A DNA stretch of 64,000 nt from Pediococcus ethanolidurans (GCF_001437405.1 NZ_JQBY01000007.1:39550-103549); one strand, 5' to 3'. Shown: positions 26,832-36,027, counted from the stretch's first letter. The notes: a model not told the origin generated them from the sequence alone. Numbers and translations: made by a program.

Positions 26832-27878
26832 ATGAAATCTGCAATTTTTGAAAAGGCTGGTTTGGTGACCGTTCAAGATATTGACAAACCAAGTCTACAA
26901 GCTGATGATGATGTGATTATCAAAGTTGTACGCGCCTGTGTTTGTGGCTCTGATCTGTGGGCTTATGCGCATGGTGATAATAAGCAACCCCATTCTACAA
27001 ACGATGGTCATGAAGCCATCGGGATCGTTGAAGAAATCGGTTCGGCTATTACAACAGTAAAGCCCGGTGACTTTGTAATTGCACCATTTACTCATGGTTG
27101 TGGCGAATGCGATGCCTGTCGTGCCGGATTTGACGGAACTTGCGATCGTCATCAAGGTGCAACTAACTGGTCTAATGGTTTCCAATCAGAATATATTCGC
27201 TTCCAGTATGCCAACTGGGCGTTGGTCAAGGTTCCTGGACAGCCTGGCGACTACACAGAAGGAATGATCAAATCATTAACGACTTTAGCCGATGTGATGC
27301 CAACCGGGTATCATGCGGCGCGTTGTGCCGATGTTCAAAAAGGTGATAAAGTTGTTGTCGTTGGTGATGGTGCTGTTGGTCAGTGTGCCGTTATTGCCGC
27401 AAAACTGCGTGGTGCCTCACAGATTGTACTGATGAGTCGTCATGAAGATCGTCAGCAGATGGCATTGCAGTCGGGTGTGACAGCTGTTGTTGCTGAACGT
27501 GGTAAGCAAGGAATTGCTAAAGTTCGTGAGATTCTTGGTGGTGGCGCTGATGCTGCACTTGAATGTGTGGGTACAGAATCTGCCATTGACCAGGCACTGG
27601 GCGTACTTCACAATGGTGGACGAATTGGTTATGTCGGTGTGCCACACTATAATAACCACGCCTTAGGATCAACCTTTGCACAAAATATTTCGGTAGCTGG
27701 GGGCTCTGCTTCAGTGACGACTTATGATAAGCAACTATTGCTTAAGGCCGTTCTGGATGGCGAAATTAACCCTGGCCGTGTTTTCACCGAAACATACAGC
27801 TTAGATAACATCAACCAAGCTTACCAAGATATGCAAGAACGTAAAACAATTAAATCAATGGTTGTTGTATCTGACTAA
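26832..27878 (+). CDS. Zinc-dependent alcohol dehydrogenase (MDR family)
   Basis: 348 residues. Catalytic zinc ligands in CVCGSDLW and DGHEAIG; structural zinc lobe CGECDACRAGFDGTC; Rossmann motif VVVGDGAVGQCAVIAAK. It resembles the threonine/sorbitol dehydrogenase-like branch of unknown substrate common in lactobacilli. The ATG at 26832 (MKSAIFEK) matches family starts; an ATG three codons earlier is possible. No strong ribosome site is seen. Base composition returns to the local norm here. Confidence 0.88.
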   Translation: MKSAIFEKAGLVTVQDIDKPSLQADDDVIIKVVRACVCGSDLWAYAHGDNKQPHSTNDGHEAIGIVEEIGSAITTVKPGDFVIAPFTHGCGECDACRAGFDGTCDRHQGATNWSNGFQSEYIRFQYANWALVKVPGQPGDYTEGMIKSLTTLADVMPTGYHAARCADVQKGDKVVVVGDGAVGQCAVIAAKLRGASQIVLMSRHEDRQQMALQSGVTAVVAERGKQGIAKVREILGGGADAALECVGTESAIDQALGVLHNGGRIGYVGVPHYNNHALGSTFAQNISVAGGSASVTTYDKQLLLKAVLDGEINPGRVFTETYSLDNINQAYQDMQERKTIKSMVVVSD

Positions 27879-27894
27879 TCTTAAATTTGCTATT

Positions 27895-27926
27895 ACACGA
27901 CATTTCGCTTGGGTGTCGTGTTTTTG
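27895..27926 (+). terminator. Intrinsic terminator of the alcohol dehydrogenase
   Basis: ACACGACA pairs with TGTCGTGT around an 11-base loop, then five Ts. Confidence 0.85.
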
Positions 27927-27947
27927 TTTCCTAGTCATCAACGGAAT

Positions 27948-28085
27948 TTGACAAAGAACTAACAAAAGTTAAAATTTTTTTGCCACAGAAGTGTGAGAAT
28001 GGTCAAGTTTATCCAATTCTAAATAAAGTTGTTTCAAAAAAATACCGATAAAGCCCTAAACTAGTAGGCAAATATCGGTATTTTT
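27948..28085 (+). ncRNA. Candidate small RNA (promoter plus terminator, no gene)
   Basis: A perfect TTGACA (27948) and TAAAAT (27970) 16 bases apart lie between convergent genes, and about 60 bases after the expected start point (near 27982) an intrinsic terminator stem begins. No reading frame with a ribosome site lies between. The implied transcript is about 105 bases. Inference only; the terminator also serves the minus-strand LOG gene. Confidence 0.35.
28040..28085. terminator. Bidirectional terminator after the LOG-family gene
   Basis: AAATACCGATA pairs perfectly with TATCGGTATTT; A/T runs on both sides allow use on either strand. It lies 25 bases downstream of the minus-strand LOG-family gene. 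Confidence 0.8.
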
Positions 28086-28109
28086 GTTGTGCTATAAAAG
28101 TATGAGTTG

Positions 28110-28688
28110 CTAATTAGTCCATTTAGTAGGCTGCGTATGACGAAATGATCCCATCTTTTCGAATAATTCTGGAATGTGCTTTGCAGTCACAAATAGATCT
28201 AAGTTTTCCTTGGGTGCAAAACCTGCCTCTGCAGCCTGGTTGAGTAATTGAATTAATGGCTCGTAAAAACCATCTACATTTAAGAGCGCGAGTGGATTCT
28301 GGTGCAGATTGATTTGGCTCCAAGATAACATGGTGAAAAATTCTTCGAAGGTGCCAAAGCCACCAGGCAAGGCGATAAAAGCATCTGAGGCATCCAACAT
28401 ATATTGCTTACGTTCTGAAATATCGGCAGTGGTGATAATCTTATCATTCGGAATTCGAGCTAATTTTTCATTTACAAGTACTTTGGGGATGACACCTAAA
28501 ACATCGCCACCCTTGTTTAGCATCTCGTTACCTAAAACGCCCATCAAACCCAGACGTCCACCACCATACACTAATCGATAGTGATGAACAGCTAAATAGT
28601 CGGCAAGTTCAATGGTTATTTTTTTATAATTTTCGTCATAACCAGTATTTGATCCGCAGAATACACAAATTGATCGAATTGATTTCAT
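28110..28688 (-). CDS. LOG family protein (TIGR00730)
   Basis: 192 residues. The LOG signature is present as GGGRLGLMG and PGGFGTFEEFFTML, the lysine-decarboxylase-like Rossmann fold. Plant and some bacterial relatives are nucleoside 5'-monophosphate phosphoribohydrolases that release free bases from nucleotides (cytokinin activation); the role in lactobacilli is not established. The ATG at 28688 (MKSIRSICVFCGS) has AGGAGA upstream. A monocistronic minus-strand gene downstream of nrdF. Confidence 0.9.
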   Translation of the reverse strand: MKSIRSICVFCGSNTGYDENYKKITIELADYLAVHHYRLVYGGGRLGLMGVLGNEMLNKGGDVLGVIPKVLVNEKLARIPNDKIITTADISERKQYMLDASDAFIALPGGFGTFEEFFTMLSWSQINLHQNPLALLNVDGFYEPLIQLLNQAAEAGFAPKENLDLFVTAKHIPELFEKMGSFRHTQPTKWTN

Positions 28689-28703
28689 GTTTTTATCTCC
28701 TAA

Positions 28704-28749
28704 TAAAAAAAGAATGTCCATAAGTTAGGAAACTTAGAGACATTCTTTT
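28704..28749 (-). terminator. Intrinsic terminator of nrdHEF
   Basis: On the minus strand AAAAGAATGTC pairs with GACATTCTTTT around a loop with a further small stem, then a T run; it starts a few bases after the nrdF stop. Confidence 0.8.
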
Positions 28750-28754
28750 AAAAC

Positions 28755-29768
28755 TTATTTGTGGTCTTTAGGTTCACCAATATCGTAGTCTTTATCAGAC
28801 ATTGTTTCGAGTTGACCTAAACGGTAACCATTGCCAACTTGTGAAAAGAAGTCATGGTTTGCAGTTCCTGTTGAAATACCGTTCATCACGATTGGGTTAA
28901 CATCAGCTTCAGTATCAGGGAAGAGTGGATTTTGTCCCAGGTTCATTAGAGCCTTGTTAGCATTGTAACGAGTGAAAGTTAACACTTGATCCGTCCAGCC
29001 AACTTGGTCATACAAAACGTGAACATATTTTTCTTCGTTATCATACAGTTCATAAAGGAAATTAAACATCCAGTCTTTAAGTTCTTGTTGTTTAGTTTCA
29101 GACAACTCTTTGAGTGCTAACTGGAATTTGTAACCAATATAAGTACCATGAACTGATTCGTCACGTAAAATTAACTTAATAATTTCAGCAACGTTGGTTA
29201 ATTTGTTGTGACCCAAGTAGTAAAGGGGTGTAAAGAAACCAGAGTAGAATAAGAAAGTTTCAAGGAAGACACTAGAGATTTTCTTCTTTAGTGGATCGCC
29301 GTCATCATGATATAACGTGTAAATTTTCTTAGTTTTGTTCTGCAAAAATTCTTCACTATCACTCCATGAGAAAATCTCACTAATTTCGTCTGGTGTATTT
29401 AAAGTTTCAAAAATTGATGAATAACTTTTTGAATGAACAGATTCCATGAATTGAATGTTATTTAGAACGGCGGTTTCGTGTGGTGTACGCACGTCTTTTC
29501 GCAAGGCTGCCATTCCATCTTGAGATTGTAAGGTATCAAGTAAAGTCAAGCCTCCGAAGACGTGACCTACAACCCATTTATGATCTTCGTCTAACGTACG
29601 CCAATCGTCAAGATCATTTGAAATAGGAATTCGTGTGTCTAACCAAAATTGTTCTGTTAGTTTTTCCCAGGTTGCCTTATCAATTTCATCGGAAACCTGA
29701 TTCCAATTGATGGCTTTATAGTTGCCATCAGCACTCCATTTAATTGGATCTAGCTTTGAATCTGCCAT
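28755..29768 (-). CDS. nrdF: Ribonucleoside-diphosphate reductase class Ib, beta subunit
   Basis: 337-residue small subunit that holds the dimetal-tyrosyl radical cofactor and, with NrdE, makes deoxyribonucleotides aerobically. Conserved metal-ligand segments are seen at MESVHSKSYSSIF and ILRDESVHGTYIG. AAAGGA lies before the ATG. Located 23 bases after nrdE. In class Ib systems the flavodoxin NrdI helps assemble the manganese cofactor; no nrdI lies in this window. Confidence 0.96.
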   Translation of the reverse strand: MADSKLDPIKWSADGNYKAINWNQVSDEIDKATWEKLTEQFWLDTRIPISNDLDDWRTLDEDHKWVVGHVFGGLTLLDTLQSQDGMAALRKDVRTPHETAVLNNIQFMESVHSKSYSSIFETLNTPDEISEIFSWSDSEEFLQNKTKKIYTLYHDDGDPLKKKISSVFLETFLFYSGFFTPLYYLGHNKLTNVAEIIKLILRDESVHGTYIGYKFQLALKELSETKQQELKDWMFNFLYELYDNEEKYVHVLYDQVGWTDQVLTFTRYNANKALMNLGQNPLFPDTEADVNPIVMNGISTGTANHDFFSQVGNGYRLGQLETMSDKDYDIGEPKDHK

Positions 29769-29791
29769 TATTTTAATTCCTTTCTGAATAG

Positions 29792-31957
29792 TTAAATTGA
29801 ACAGCTTTCACATTGATTGACGCCGACTTCGCCATCGTTATCGGTGAAAGTTCTAATATAATAAATAGATTTGATTCCCTTATTATACGCATAATTTCGT
29901 AAAATATTCAAATCGCGAGTAGTCATTTTATTAGTTCGTCCATCTTTCCACTCGTAAATACCTTCAGGAATGGTTGAGCGCATGAAGAAAGTCATACTCA
30001 TGCCTTGATCGACGTGCTGTTGAGCAGCAGCGTAAATATCAACGACTTTGCGCATATCAATATCATAGGCTGATTGATAGTATTTTAAAGTGCTGTTGTC
30101 AAGGTATGGAGCTGGGAAGTAAATCTTTCCAATTTTCTTTTCTTGACGCTCTTCAACCCGGTTAACAATGGGCTGCAAACTAGCTGTGGCGTCATTAATA
30201 TAGGAAATGGAACCTGTAGGAGCAACTGCCATGCGATTCTGGTGATACAGGCCATCTTTCATGACTGCTGCCTTTAATGCTTGCCAATCTTTTTTGGTAG
30301 GAATTGAGATTGATTTAAATAATTCTTTAGACTTTTCAGTCTTTGGACCCCAATCCTTATCAATGTATTTGTCAAAGTAACTACCATCGGCATATTTACT
30401 CTTTTCAAAATTATGAAAAGTCGTTTGACGTTCTCGAGCAATTTCATTCGAAGCTTTTAAGGTCCAGTAGTTTAAAAGCATAAAGTAAACACTTGTAAAA
30501 TCTAAGGAATCTGAATCACCATAGTACATATGATTCTTAGCAAGAAAACCGTGCAAACCCATAGCACCTAAACCAATGGTGTGGGCTAGTGAATTGCCAT
30601 TTTGAATGGAAGGAACCACATTAATGTTGGAATGATCAGTTACAAAAGTTAACGCACGAACCATTGTTTCAACAGAATGGCCGAAATTAGGCGTATTCAT
30701 CATATTTACGATGTTAGTTGAACCTAAGTTACAACTAATATCCGTACCCAATTTTGTATATGCTTGTTTATCATCAATTTCAGATGGTGTTTGAACTTGC
30801 ATAATTTCAGAACACAAATTACTCATTACTATCTTTCCATAGATCGGATTGTCACGGTTAGCCGTGTCGACGTTAACGACATATGGGTAACCAGATTCTT
30901 GTTGTAATTTGGAAAGCTCATTTTCTAAATCACGAGCTTTAAGTTTTGTTTTGGTAATTTCGGGATTAGCCACCATGTTGTCATATTCCTTAGTAATATC
31001 AACATACGAGAATGGTTTGCCGTAGTACTTTTCAACTGAATAGGGGCTAAAGAGATACATATCCTGATCTTCACGAGCAAGCTCGTAAAATTTATCCGGT
31101 ACGACCACGCCAAGCGATAACGTTTTGACACGAATCTTTTCATCGGCATTTTCCTTTTTTGCAGAAAGAAAGGCGATAATGTCCGGATGGAAAATGTTTA
31201 AGTAGACAACTCCAGCACCCTGACGTTGACCGAGTTGATTAGCATAGGAAAAACTATCTTCTAGAAGCTTCATAACAGGGACTACGCCACTAGCTGCGCC
31301 TTCAATACCTTTAATTGGGGCACCAGCTTCTCGTAGGTTACTTAAGTTGATTCCCACGCCACCACCAAGTTTGGATAACTGAAGTGCTGAATTAATGGTT
31401 CGACCGATGGCGTTCATGTCATCAGTTGCTTGAATTAAGAAACACGAAACTAATTCGCCACGATGTTTACGACCGGCATTTAGGAAACTGGGAGTAGCAG
31501 GTTGGTAACGTTGATGAATAATTTCATCGGCAATTGCCATGGCCAAATCTTCGTCACCCTCGGCAAAATAGGTGGCATTCATGGCAACACGATCGGTAAA
31601 GTCTTCCAAGTAGTAGCTATTGTCGTTAGTTTTCAATGCATACTGAGCGTAAAACTTATAAGCCGCCATAAATGATTTAAAGTGAAAATGTTGGTCTTTC
31701 AAATAGGTATATAGTTTTTCAAGAAACTGTGGTGAGTACTTTTTTATCGAATCTTCATCAATATAATCATTTTTAATGAGGTAATCGAATCGATCCTGCA
31801 AAGAGTCAAATTTTTTGGTGTTGGGTTCCACATTTTGTGCTAAGAAGGCAGCCAATGCATCATGATCTTTGTTGAGCGGAATTTGGTTGTTGACCGGAAT
31901 ATTAATTTCATTGTTTAAGTCATAATAGGTGACATCTTTTAAGTTCTTGAGACTCAT
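29792..31957 (-). CDS. nrdE: Ribonucleoside-diphosphate reductase class Ib, alpha subunit
   Basis: 721-residue catalytic subunit. It lacks the N-terminal ATP-cone of class Ia, as class Ib does. Seen in order: TPSFLNAGRKHRGELVSCFL (active-site cysteine), NLCSEIMQ, the radical-site region SCNLGSTNI, MAVAPTGSISYI, and the C-terminal redox pair in CESCSI. The ATG at 31957 (MSLKNLKDVTYYDL) follows a GTGGAAA region; an earlier in-frame start is nine codons upstream. Middle gene of nrdH-nrdE-nrdF. Confidence 0.96.
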   Translation of the reverse strand: MSLKNLKDVTYYDLNNEINIPVNNQIPLNKDHDALAAFLAQNVEPNTKKFDSLQDRFDYLIKNDYIDEDSIKKYSPQFLEKLYTYLKDQHFHFKSFMAAYKFYAQYALKTNDNSYYLEDFTDRVAMNATYFAEGDEDLAMAIADEIIHQRYQPATPSFLNAGRKHRGELVSCFLIQATDDMNAIGRTINSALQLSKLGGGVGINLSNLREAGAPIKGIEGAASGVVPVMKLLEDSFSYANQLGQRQGAGVVYLNIFHPDIIAFLSAKKENADEKIRVKTLSLGVVVPDKFYELAREDQDMYLFSPYSVEKYYGKPFSYVDITKEYDNMVANPEITKTKLKARDLENELSKLQQESGYPYVVNVDTANRDNPIYGKIVMSNLCSEIMQVQTPSEIDDKQAYTKLGTDISCNLGSTNIVNMMNTPNFGHSVETMVRALTFVTDHSNINVVPSIQNGNSLAHTIGLGAMGLHGFLAKNHMYYGDSDSLDFTSVYFMLLNYWTLKASNEIARERQTTFHNFEKSKYADGSYFDKYIDKDWGPKTEKSKELFKSISIPTKKDWQALKAAVMKDGLYHQNRMAVAPTGSISYINDATASLQPIVNRVEERQEKKIGKIYFPAPYLDNSTLKYYQSAYDIDMRKVVDIYAAAQQHVDQGMSMTFFMRSTIPEGIYEWKDGRTNKMTTRDLNILRNYAYNKGIKSIYYIRTFTDNDGEVGVNQCESCSI

Positions 31958-32003
31958 ATTTTCCACGCCTTTCTGCGATAACAATTAAAATAGGGATAAA
32001 TAA

Positions 32004-32042
32004 AAAACGCCTAGCTGTCATAATGTGCAGCATGTGCGTTTT
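32004..32042 (-). terminator. Hairpin between nrdH and nrdE
   Basis: On the minus strand AAAACGC pairs with GCGTTTT, with an inner GCTG/CAGC stem, then a T run. It could end part of the nrdH transcripts or protect an mRNA end. Confidence 0.6.
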
Positions 32043-32072
32043 AATCAGCCTGATACAGTGATATATGAATTG

Positions 32073-32303
32073 CTAAATAGCAAGTTGTTTTAAAACGTCA
32101 GGTCGAAATCCGGCAATTGGTTCATTACCGTTTGATTCCACAACAGGGACTGCTTGGAATCCACGTGACTTCAAATAATCGATATAATCAGGATTTGTAT
32201 TAATATTACGTTCTTTAAATGGAATGTTATGTTCGCTTAAGAAACGTTTTGTCATCTTACATTGCATACAGTTGTTTTTAGTATAAATTGTTACTTCACT
32301 CAT
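32073..32303 (-). CDS. nrdH: Glutaredoxin-like protein NrdH
   Basis: 76-residue redoxin that delivers electrons to the class Ib reductase. The active-site CMQCKMTKRFL has the CxxC motif, and QAVPVVE then GFRPDVL match the NrdH fold. AAGGTGA precedes the ATG. First gene of the minus-strand nrd operon, with a promoter and an inverted repeat resembling NrdR boxes upstream. Confidence 0.95.
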   Translation of the reverse strand: MSEVTIYTKNNCMQCKMTKRFLSEHNIPFKERNINTNPDYIDYLKSRGFQAVPVVESNGNEPIAGFRPDVLKQLAI

Positions 32304-32352
32304 GTAATCACCTTCAATTCTCTGTTTCTTTTATGTTTTAACTGATAGATTT

Positions 32353-32380
32353 AGTATACAGCATAAAATGTAAAATTCAA
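32353..32380 (-). promoter_or_regulatory. nrdHEF promoter
   Basis: On the minus strand TTGAAT and TATACT spaced by 16 bases, about 45 bases before the nrdH start. Confidence 0.55.
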
Positions 32381-32388
32381 TGAAAAAC

Positions 32389-32432
32389 CACCATATTTAG
32401 TGCGTTTTTTTGGATAAACACTAAATGTGGTG
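32389..32432 (-). promoter_or_regulatory. Candidate NrdR-box pair upstream of nrdH
   Basis: CACCATATTTAGTG (32389-32402) fits the NrdR consensus CACWATATWTWGTG except at one base; a second copy, CACTAAATGTGGTG (32419-32432), is its near inverted repeat exactly 30 bases (three helical turns) away. It lies just upstream of the nrdH -35. The two arms could also fold into a hairpin. Confidence 0.5.
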
Positions 32433-32556
32433 GTCTAATAAGGTTTTGAAGGAAACTTTTTTTAATTCAGTATAAAATGAAAAATCTAACGCTAAGTTAG
32501 TTATGTTTTAAACCTAATAATCCTTTATAATGGAAACTATAAAGAAGGAGAAAAAT

Positions 32557-33165
32557 ATGACTGACTATTATTATACACAAAATCCCAAAGTTTTACATGA
32601 AAAAAAGCAATGGCAGTTTACGTTATTGAAACAAAATTTAACGTTTAATTCTGATAATGGTGTTTTCTCAAAAAATACGATTGATTTTGGAACCCGTACA
32701 TTATTAGAAGCGTTAGATTTAAATGAGATAACTGGCAATGTGTTGGATGTCGGATGTGGTTATGGTCCAATGGGCTTAGCAATTGCTAAAGCATTGCCTG
32801 CTGTCCATGTGGATTTAGTGGATGTCAATTTACGTGCGTTGGCTTTATGTAAAGAAAACGCTGAACAAAATAATATTACCAACGTGGCAATTTGGGAATC
32901 CGATACGTATGACAAAGTGGAAAAAACAGATTATCAAACCATTGTTTCTAATCCACCAGTTAGAGCGGGAAAAGCGATCGTCACCAAAATTCTTTTCGAT
33001 GCCAAAAAATATTTACAAATTGATGGCATGTTAATAATTGTTTTGCAAAAAAAACAAGGAGCGCCTTCTGCAAAAAAGACAATGAAACAAGTTTTTGGTA
33101 ATGCCGAAATAATACACAAACAAAAAGGTTACTATATTATTAAAAGTGTGAAGGAGTCTCAATAA
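32557..33165 (+). CDS. RsmC-like class I methyltransferase (YbxB)
   Basis: 202-residue S-adenosylmethionine-dependent methyltransferase. Motif I VLDVGCGYGPMGLAIAK and catalytic motif IV SNPPVRAGK, of the N-methyltransferase NPPx type, match RsmC, which methylates a guanine of 16S rRNA in E. coli. In B. subtilis the homologue ybxB follows rplL directly; here it is 18 kb away with the accessory region and nrd genes between. The ATG at 32557 has AAGGAGA upstream. It abuts tadA with no gap. Confidence 0.88.
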   Translation: MTDYYYTQNPKVLHEKKQWQFTLLKQNLTFNSDNGVFSKNTIDFGTRTLLEALDLNEITGNVLDVGCGYGPMGLAIAKALPAVHVDLVDVNLRALALCKENAEQNNITNVAIWESDTYDKVEKTDYQTIVSNPPVRAGKAIVTKILFDAKKYLQIDGMLIIVLQKKQGAPSAKKTMKQVFGNAEIIHKQKGYYIIKSVKESQ

Positions 33166-33684
33166 ATGACTAACGAGTTGTCAGCTAATCAAGAGCTGTA
33201 TTTCATGAGTCTAGCCTATGAAGAAGCAAAAAAAGCCAAGAAAATTGGGGAAGTACCGATTGGCGCAGTTGTGGTTTATCAAAATCAGGTAATTGGCCAG
33301 GGACATAATCTGCGTGAGAAAGATCAAGACGCGACTGCACACGCAGAACTTATTGCAATCAAGGCTGCTTGTCATACTTTAAATAGTTGGCGACTTTGGG
33401 ACTGTCAGTTGTTTGTGACAATTGAACCTTGTATGATGTGCAGTGGTGCGATTATTAATTCACAGCTTCCCGAAGTTTATTTTGGGGCTCGAGATCCTAA
33501 AGCTGGCATGGTGCAAAGTTTATATCAACTCTTAAATGATCAACGATTAAATCATCAAGTTCAAGTTCATGAAGGACTTTTTCAAAAAGAAGCAAGCCGA
33601 ATTATGCAAACTTTTTTCCGTGAAATCCGGCTTCACAGAAAAAACATTAAAAAAAGTAAACAAATTAGTAGAAATTTTGAGTAA
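33166..33684 (+). CDS. tadA: tRNA-specific adenosine deaminase
   Basis: Converts the wobble adenosine of tRNA-Arg(ACG) to inosine. 172 residues; zinc-site motifs His-Ala-Glu at 59-61 (HAELIA) and PCMMC at 88-92. AAGGAG lies in the end of the preceding methyltransferase gene, with which it is coupled. The basic C-terminal tail (RKNIKKSKQISRNFE) is typical. It precedes the SRP RNA and dnaX. Confidence 0.96.
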   Translation: MTNELSANQELYFMSLAYEEAKKAKKIGEVPIGAVVVYQNQVIGQGHNLREKDQDATAHAELIAIKAACHTLNSWRLWDCQLFVTIEPCMMCSGAIINSQLPEVYFGARDPKAGMVQSLYQLLNDQRLNHQVQVHEGLFQKEASRIMQTFFREIRLHRKNIKKSKQISRNFE

Positions 33685-33702
33685 GATCGAGTATCATTAA
33701 TA

Positions 33703-33798
33703 GTGCCGAGAGGCCTTAAGGCAAGGGTGGACTTACGAATTGTGTCAGATCCGGAAGGAAGCAGCACTAAGTCTGATCTGTCTTGTGCCTTAAGTTAT
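33703..33798 (+). ncRNA. ffs: Signal recognition particle RNA, small type
   Basis: The conserved SRP apical region is unmistakable: GTCAGATCCGGAAGGAAGCA with the GGAA tetraloop and the asymmetric loop around AGCAGC. The lower stem CTTAAGGCAAG pairs with CTTGTGCCTTAAG. Located between tadA and dnaX, the usual Firmicutes position. Ends are approximate; a terminator 15 bases further suggests a slightly longer precursor. No Alu domain is visible. Confidence 0.92.
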
Positions 33799-33813
33799 TA
33801 GGAAATTGATAAA

Positions 33814-33842
33814 CTCTTAGTCGCCATGGCTAGGAGCTTTTT
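33814..33842 (+). terminator. Terminator of the SRP RNA
   Basis: CTCTTAG pairs with CTAGGAG (one G-U) around a 9-base loop, then C and five Ts. Confidence 0.7.
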
Positions 33843-33879
33843 ATTTAGGTTTATAAAAATGATTGAAGGGAATTCAAAG

Positions 33880-35676
33880 ATGAGTTATCAAGCTTTATAT
33901 CGTGTTTGGCGGCCACAACGCTTTGATGAGATTGTTGGACAACAAGTAATTACACAGACATTAAAAAACGCGCTCATTACTGGACAGACTAGCCATGCCT
34001 ATTTGTTTACGGGTCCTAGAGGAACTGGAAAAACATCGGCAGCTAAAATTTTTGCCAAAGCGGTTAACTGTCATCATTTGAAGGATGGCGAACCTTGTAA
34101 TGAATGCGCCACATGCAAAGCGATTACGCAAGGACGTTTAAATGATGTTATCGAGATTGATGCGGCTTCTAATAATGGTGTTGAAGAAATTCGTGATATC
34201 CGGGATAAGGCAAAATATGCACCTACCGAAGCAGATTATAAAGTTTATATCATCGATGAAGTCCACATGTTGTCAACGGGGGCATTTAATGCACTTCTAA
34301 AGACCTTGGAAGAACCCCCAGCAAATGTTGTCTTTATTCTGGCAACAACGGAACCACAAAAAATTCCGCTTACCATTATTTCAAGAACACAACGCTTTGA
34401 TTTTCGTCGAATCTCAACAAAAGATAGTTACGAACGCATGGTTTACATCCTAAATCAAAAAAAGATTACTTTTGATGAAAAAGCATTAATGGTGATTGCC
34501 AAGGCTGCTGAGGGTGGGATGCGAGATGCACTCAGTATTTTGGATCAAACGTTGTCTTTTGGTGATAATGAAATCACTTTAAAAAATGCTTTACAGGTTA
34601 CGGGTAGTGTCAATCACGATTTATTAAACACATATGTAGCTGAGGTGTCCAAGCAACAGGTGAGTTCAGCATTGGCAACCTTAGAAAAGGTTCTGGCTGA
34701 AGGAAAAGATGCCAATCGTTTTATTGAAGACTTGATTAATTTTTGTCGTAATTTATTACTGTATCAACAAGATCCAGCCTTAATTGTTGATCAAGAACTA
34801 GGCGATGTTGATGAGCAATTTAAAACGTTTGCAACGTCTATTTCAGCCGAACACATTTATCAGATGATTGATCATTTGAATAATACACAACAACAAATGC
34901 GTTTTACGACTCATCCAGATGTTTATATGGAAGTTTTGACAATCAAATTAGCTGAACCTACCCTAAAAAAAGCTGTTCAAGCTCCAGTCGAATCAGCTGT
35001 TAACCAAAAATCATCAGCAAGTATAACAGTAGATGACACTGAAATTACGCGTTTACAAACGCAAGTTAAAAAACTTACCCATCAAGTTCAAGAGTTGGAA
35101 AATCAGGGCAATGAACCTGTTTCAAAAACAGTAAAACATGTAAACCGAACGAGTGGTCCTAAAAAGAATGGCCGCCGTGTCAAACCAAATCTCTCAAAAA
35201 TTTATCCAGTTTTAGAGAACGCAACCAAAAAAAATTTGGTACAATTAAAAGAGATATGGCCGGACCTAATGTCAATGTTAAGTGTGACGCAACGGGCGTT
35301 AATGCATGTTGCACAACCAGTTGCGGCTAGTGAAAAGGGCGCCGTAATTGCGTTTAATTATGCGTTTTTATATGAACAAGCTGCAGATGATGGTGAGCTT
35401 CGTCAGTTACTCAGCGAAGACATTGATAAACTGGTTGGTCATGATTTAAAAATTGCTTATGTTGATGCTGAACAATGGCCAGAAATACGGCAAAGTTATA
35501 TTCAACAACATAAAGATGATTTACAGACAAATGAAAGTGCACCTACTAATACAAGTGATCTTGCACCTGAAAGTGAGCAGTCTACAAACGATGGTTCACA
35601 AGACCAACCAGATCCAGTGATTACTAAGGCGGAAGCATTATTTGGATCTGAAACAGTGGAAATAAAAAATGATTGA
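33880..35676 (+). CDS. dnaX: DNA polymerase III subunits gamma/tau
   Basis: 598-residue clamp-loader ATPase that also tethers the polymerase. Walker [10 protein letters not shown] at 45-53, four-cysteine zinc module C..CNECATC near 60-80, DEVHM Walker B and the SRC-like SRTQRF arginine finger are visible, then a long variable tau tail. An in-frame A7 run at codons 362-364 could allow a -1 slip giving a 374-residue gamma-like product. Start at 33880 ([13 protein letters not shown]) is the family start. First gene of a long replication/repair operon. Confidence 0.96.
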   Translation: MSYQALYRVWRPQRFDEIVGQQVITQTLKNALITGQTSHAYLFTGPRGTGKTSAAKIFAKAVNCHHLKDGEPCNECATCKAITQGRLNDVIEIDAASNNGVEEIRDIRDKAKYAPTEADYKVYIIDEVHMLSTGAFNALLKTLEEPPANVVFILATTEPQKIPLTIISRTQRFDFRRISTKDSYERMVYILNQKKITFDEKALMVIAKAAEGGMRDALSILDQTLSFGDNEITLKNALQVTGSVNHDLLNTYVAEVSKQQVSSALATLEKVLAEGKDANRFIEDLINFCRNLLLYQQDPALIVDQELGDVDEQFKTFATSISAEHIYQMIDHLNNTQQQMRFTTHPDVYMEVLTIKLAEPTLKKAVQAPVESAVNQKSSASITVDDTEITRLQTQVKKLTHQVQELENQGNEPVSKTVKHVNRTSGPKKNGRRVKPNLSKIYPVLENATKKNLVQLKEIWPDLMSMLSVTQRALMHVAQPVAASEKGAVIAFNYAFLYEQAADDGELRQLLSEDIDKLVGHDLKIAYVDAEQWPEIRQSYIQQHKDDLQTNESAPTNTSDLAPESEQSTNDGSQDQPDPVITKAEALFGSETVEIKND

Positions 35677-35696
35677 TTAAGAAAGGCGGAATTAAA

Positions 35697-36011
35697 ATGC
35701 GTGGCGGAATGGGAAATATGCAAAATATGATGCGTCAAATGCAAAAGATGCAAAAAAAGGTAAGCGAAGAACAAAATAACTTGGATGCAACAGAATTTAC
35801 AGGAGTTGCCCCAGATGATATGGTAAAAGTAACTTTTACGGGTGATAAGACAATGAAAGATATTGCTATCAAACCGGAAGCTGTTGATCCAGATGATGTG
35901 GATATGCTCCAGGATTTGGTTGTGGCAGCTGTTAATGATGCCATGAAAAAAATTACAGACGAAACGAATAAAACAATGGGTAAATATACAAAAGGTTTAC
36001 CTAGAATGTAA
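35697..36011 (+). CDS. ebfC: YbaB/EbfC family nucleoid-associated protein
   Basis: 104-residue small DNA-binding protein. It starts [20 protein letters not shown], a methionine-rich coiled segment, with the conserved core [29 protein letters not shown] precedes the ATG at 35697; an upstream in-frame start overlapping dnaX lacks support. Universal dnaX-ebfC-recR order. Confidence 0.94.
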   Translation: MRGGMGNMQNMMRQMQKMQKKVSEEQNNLDATEFTGVAPDDMVKVTFTGDKTMKDIAIKPEAVDPDDVDMLQDLVVAAVNDAMKKITDETNKTMGKYTKGLPRM

Positions 36012-36027
36012 GAATGAGGGTTTATAA

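Noticed and set aside
26801..26851. Possible 16-residue leader peptide before the alcohol dehydrogenase
   Set aside because: The AAAGGA site is more than 20 bases upstream of its ATG, too far, and the peptide shows no regulatory codon pattern.
35215..35240. Second A8 run in dnaX as a frameshift site
   Set aside because: It lies deep in the variable tau tail and a slip would give a long unrelated extension; the earlier A7 run is the better candidate.
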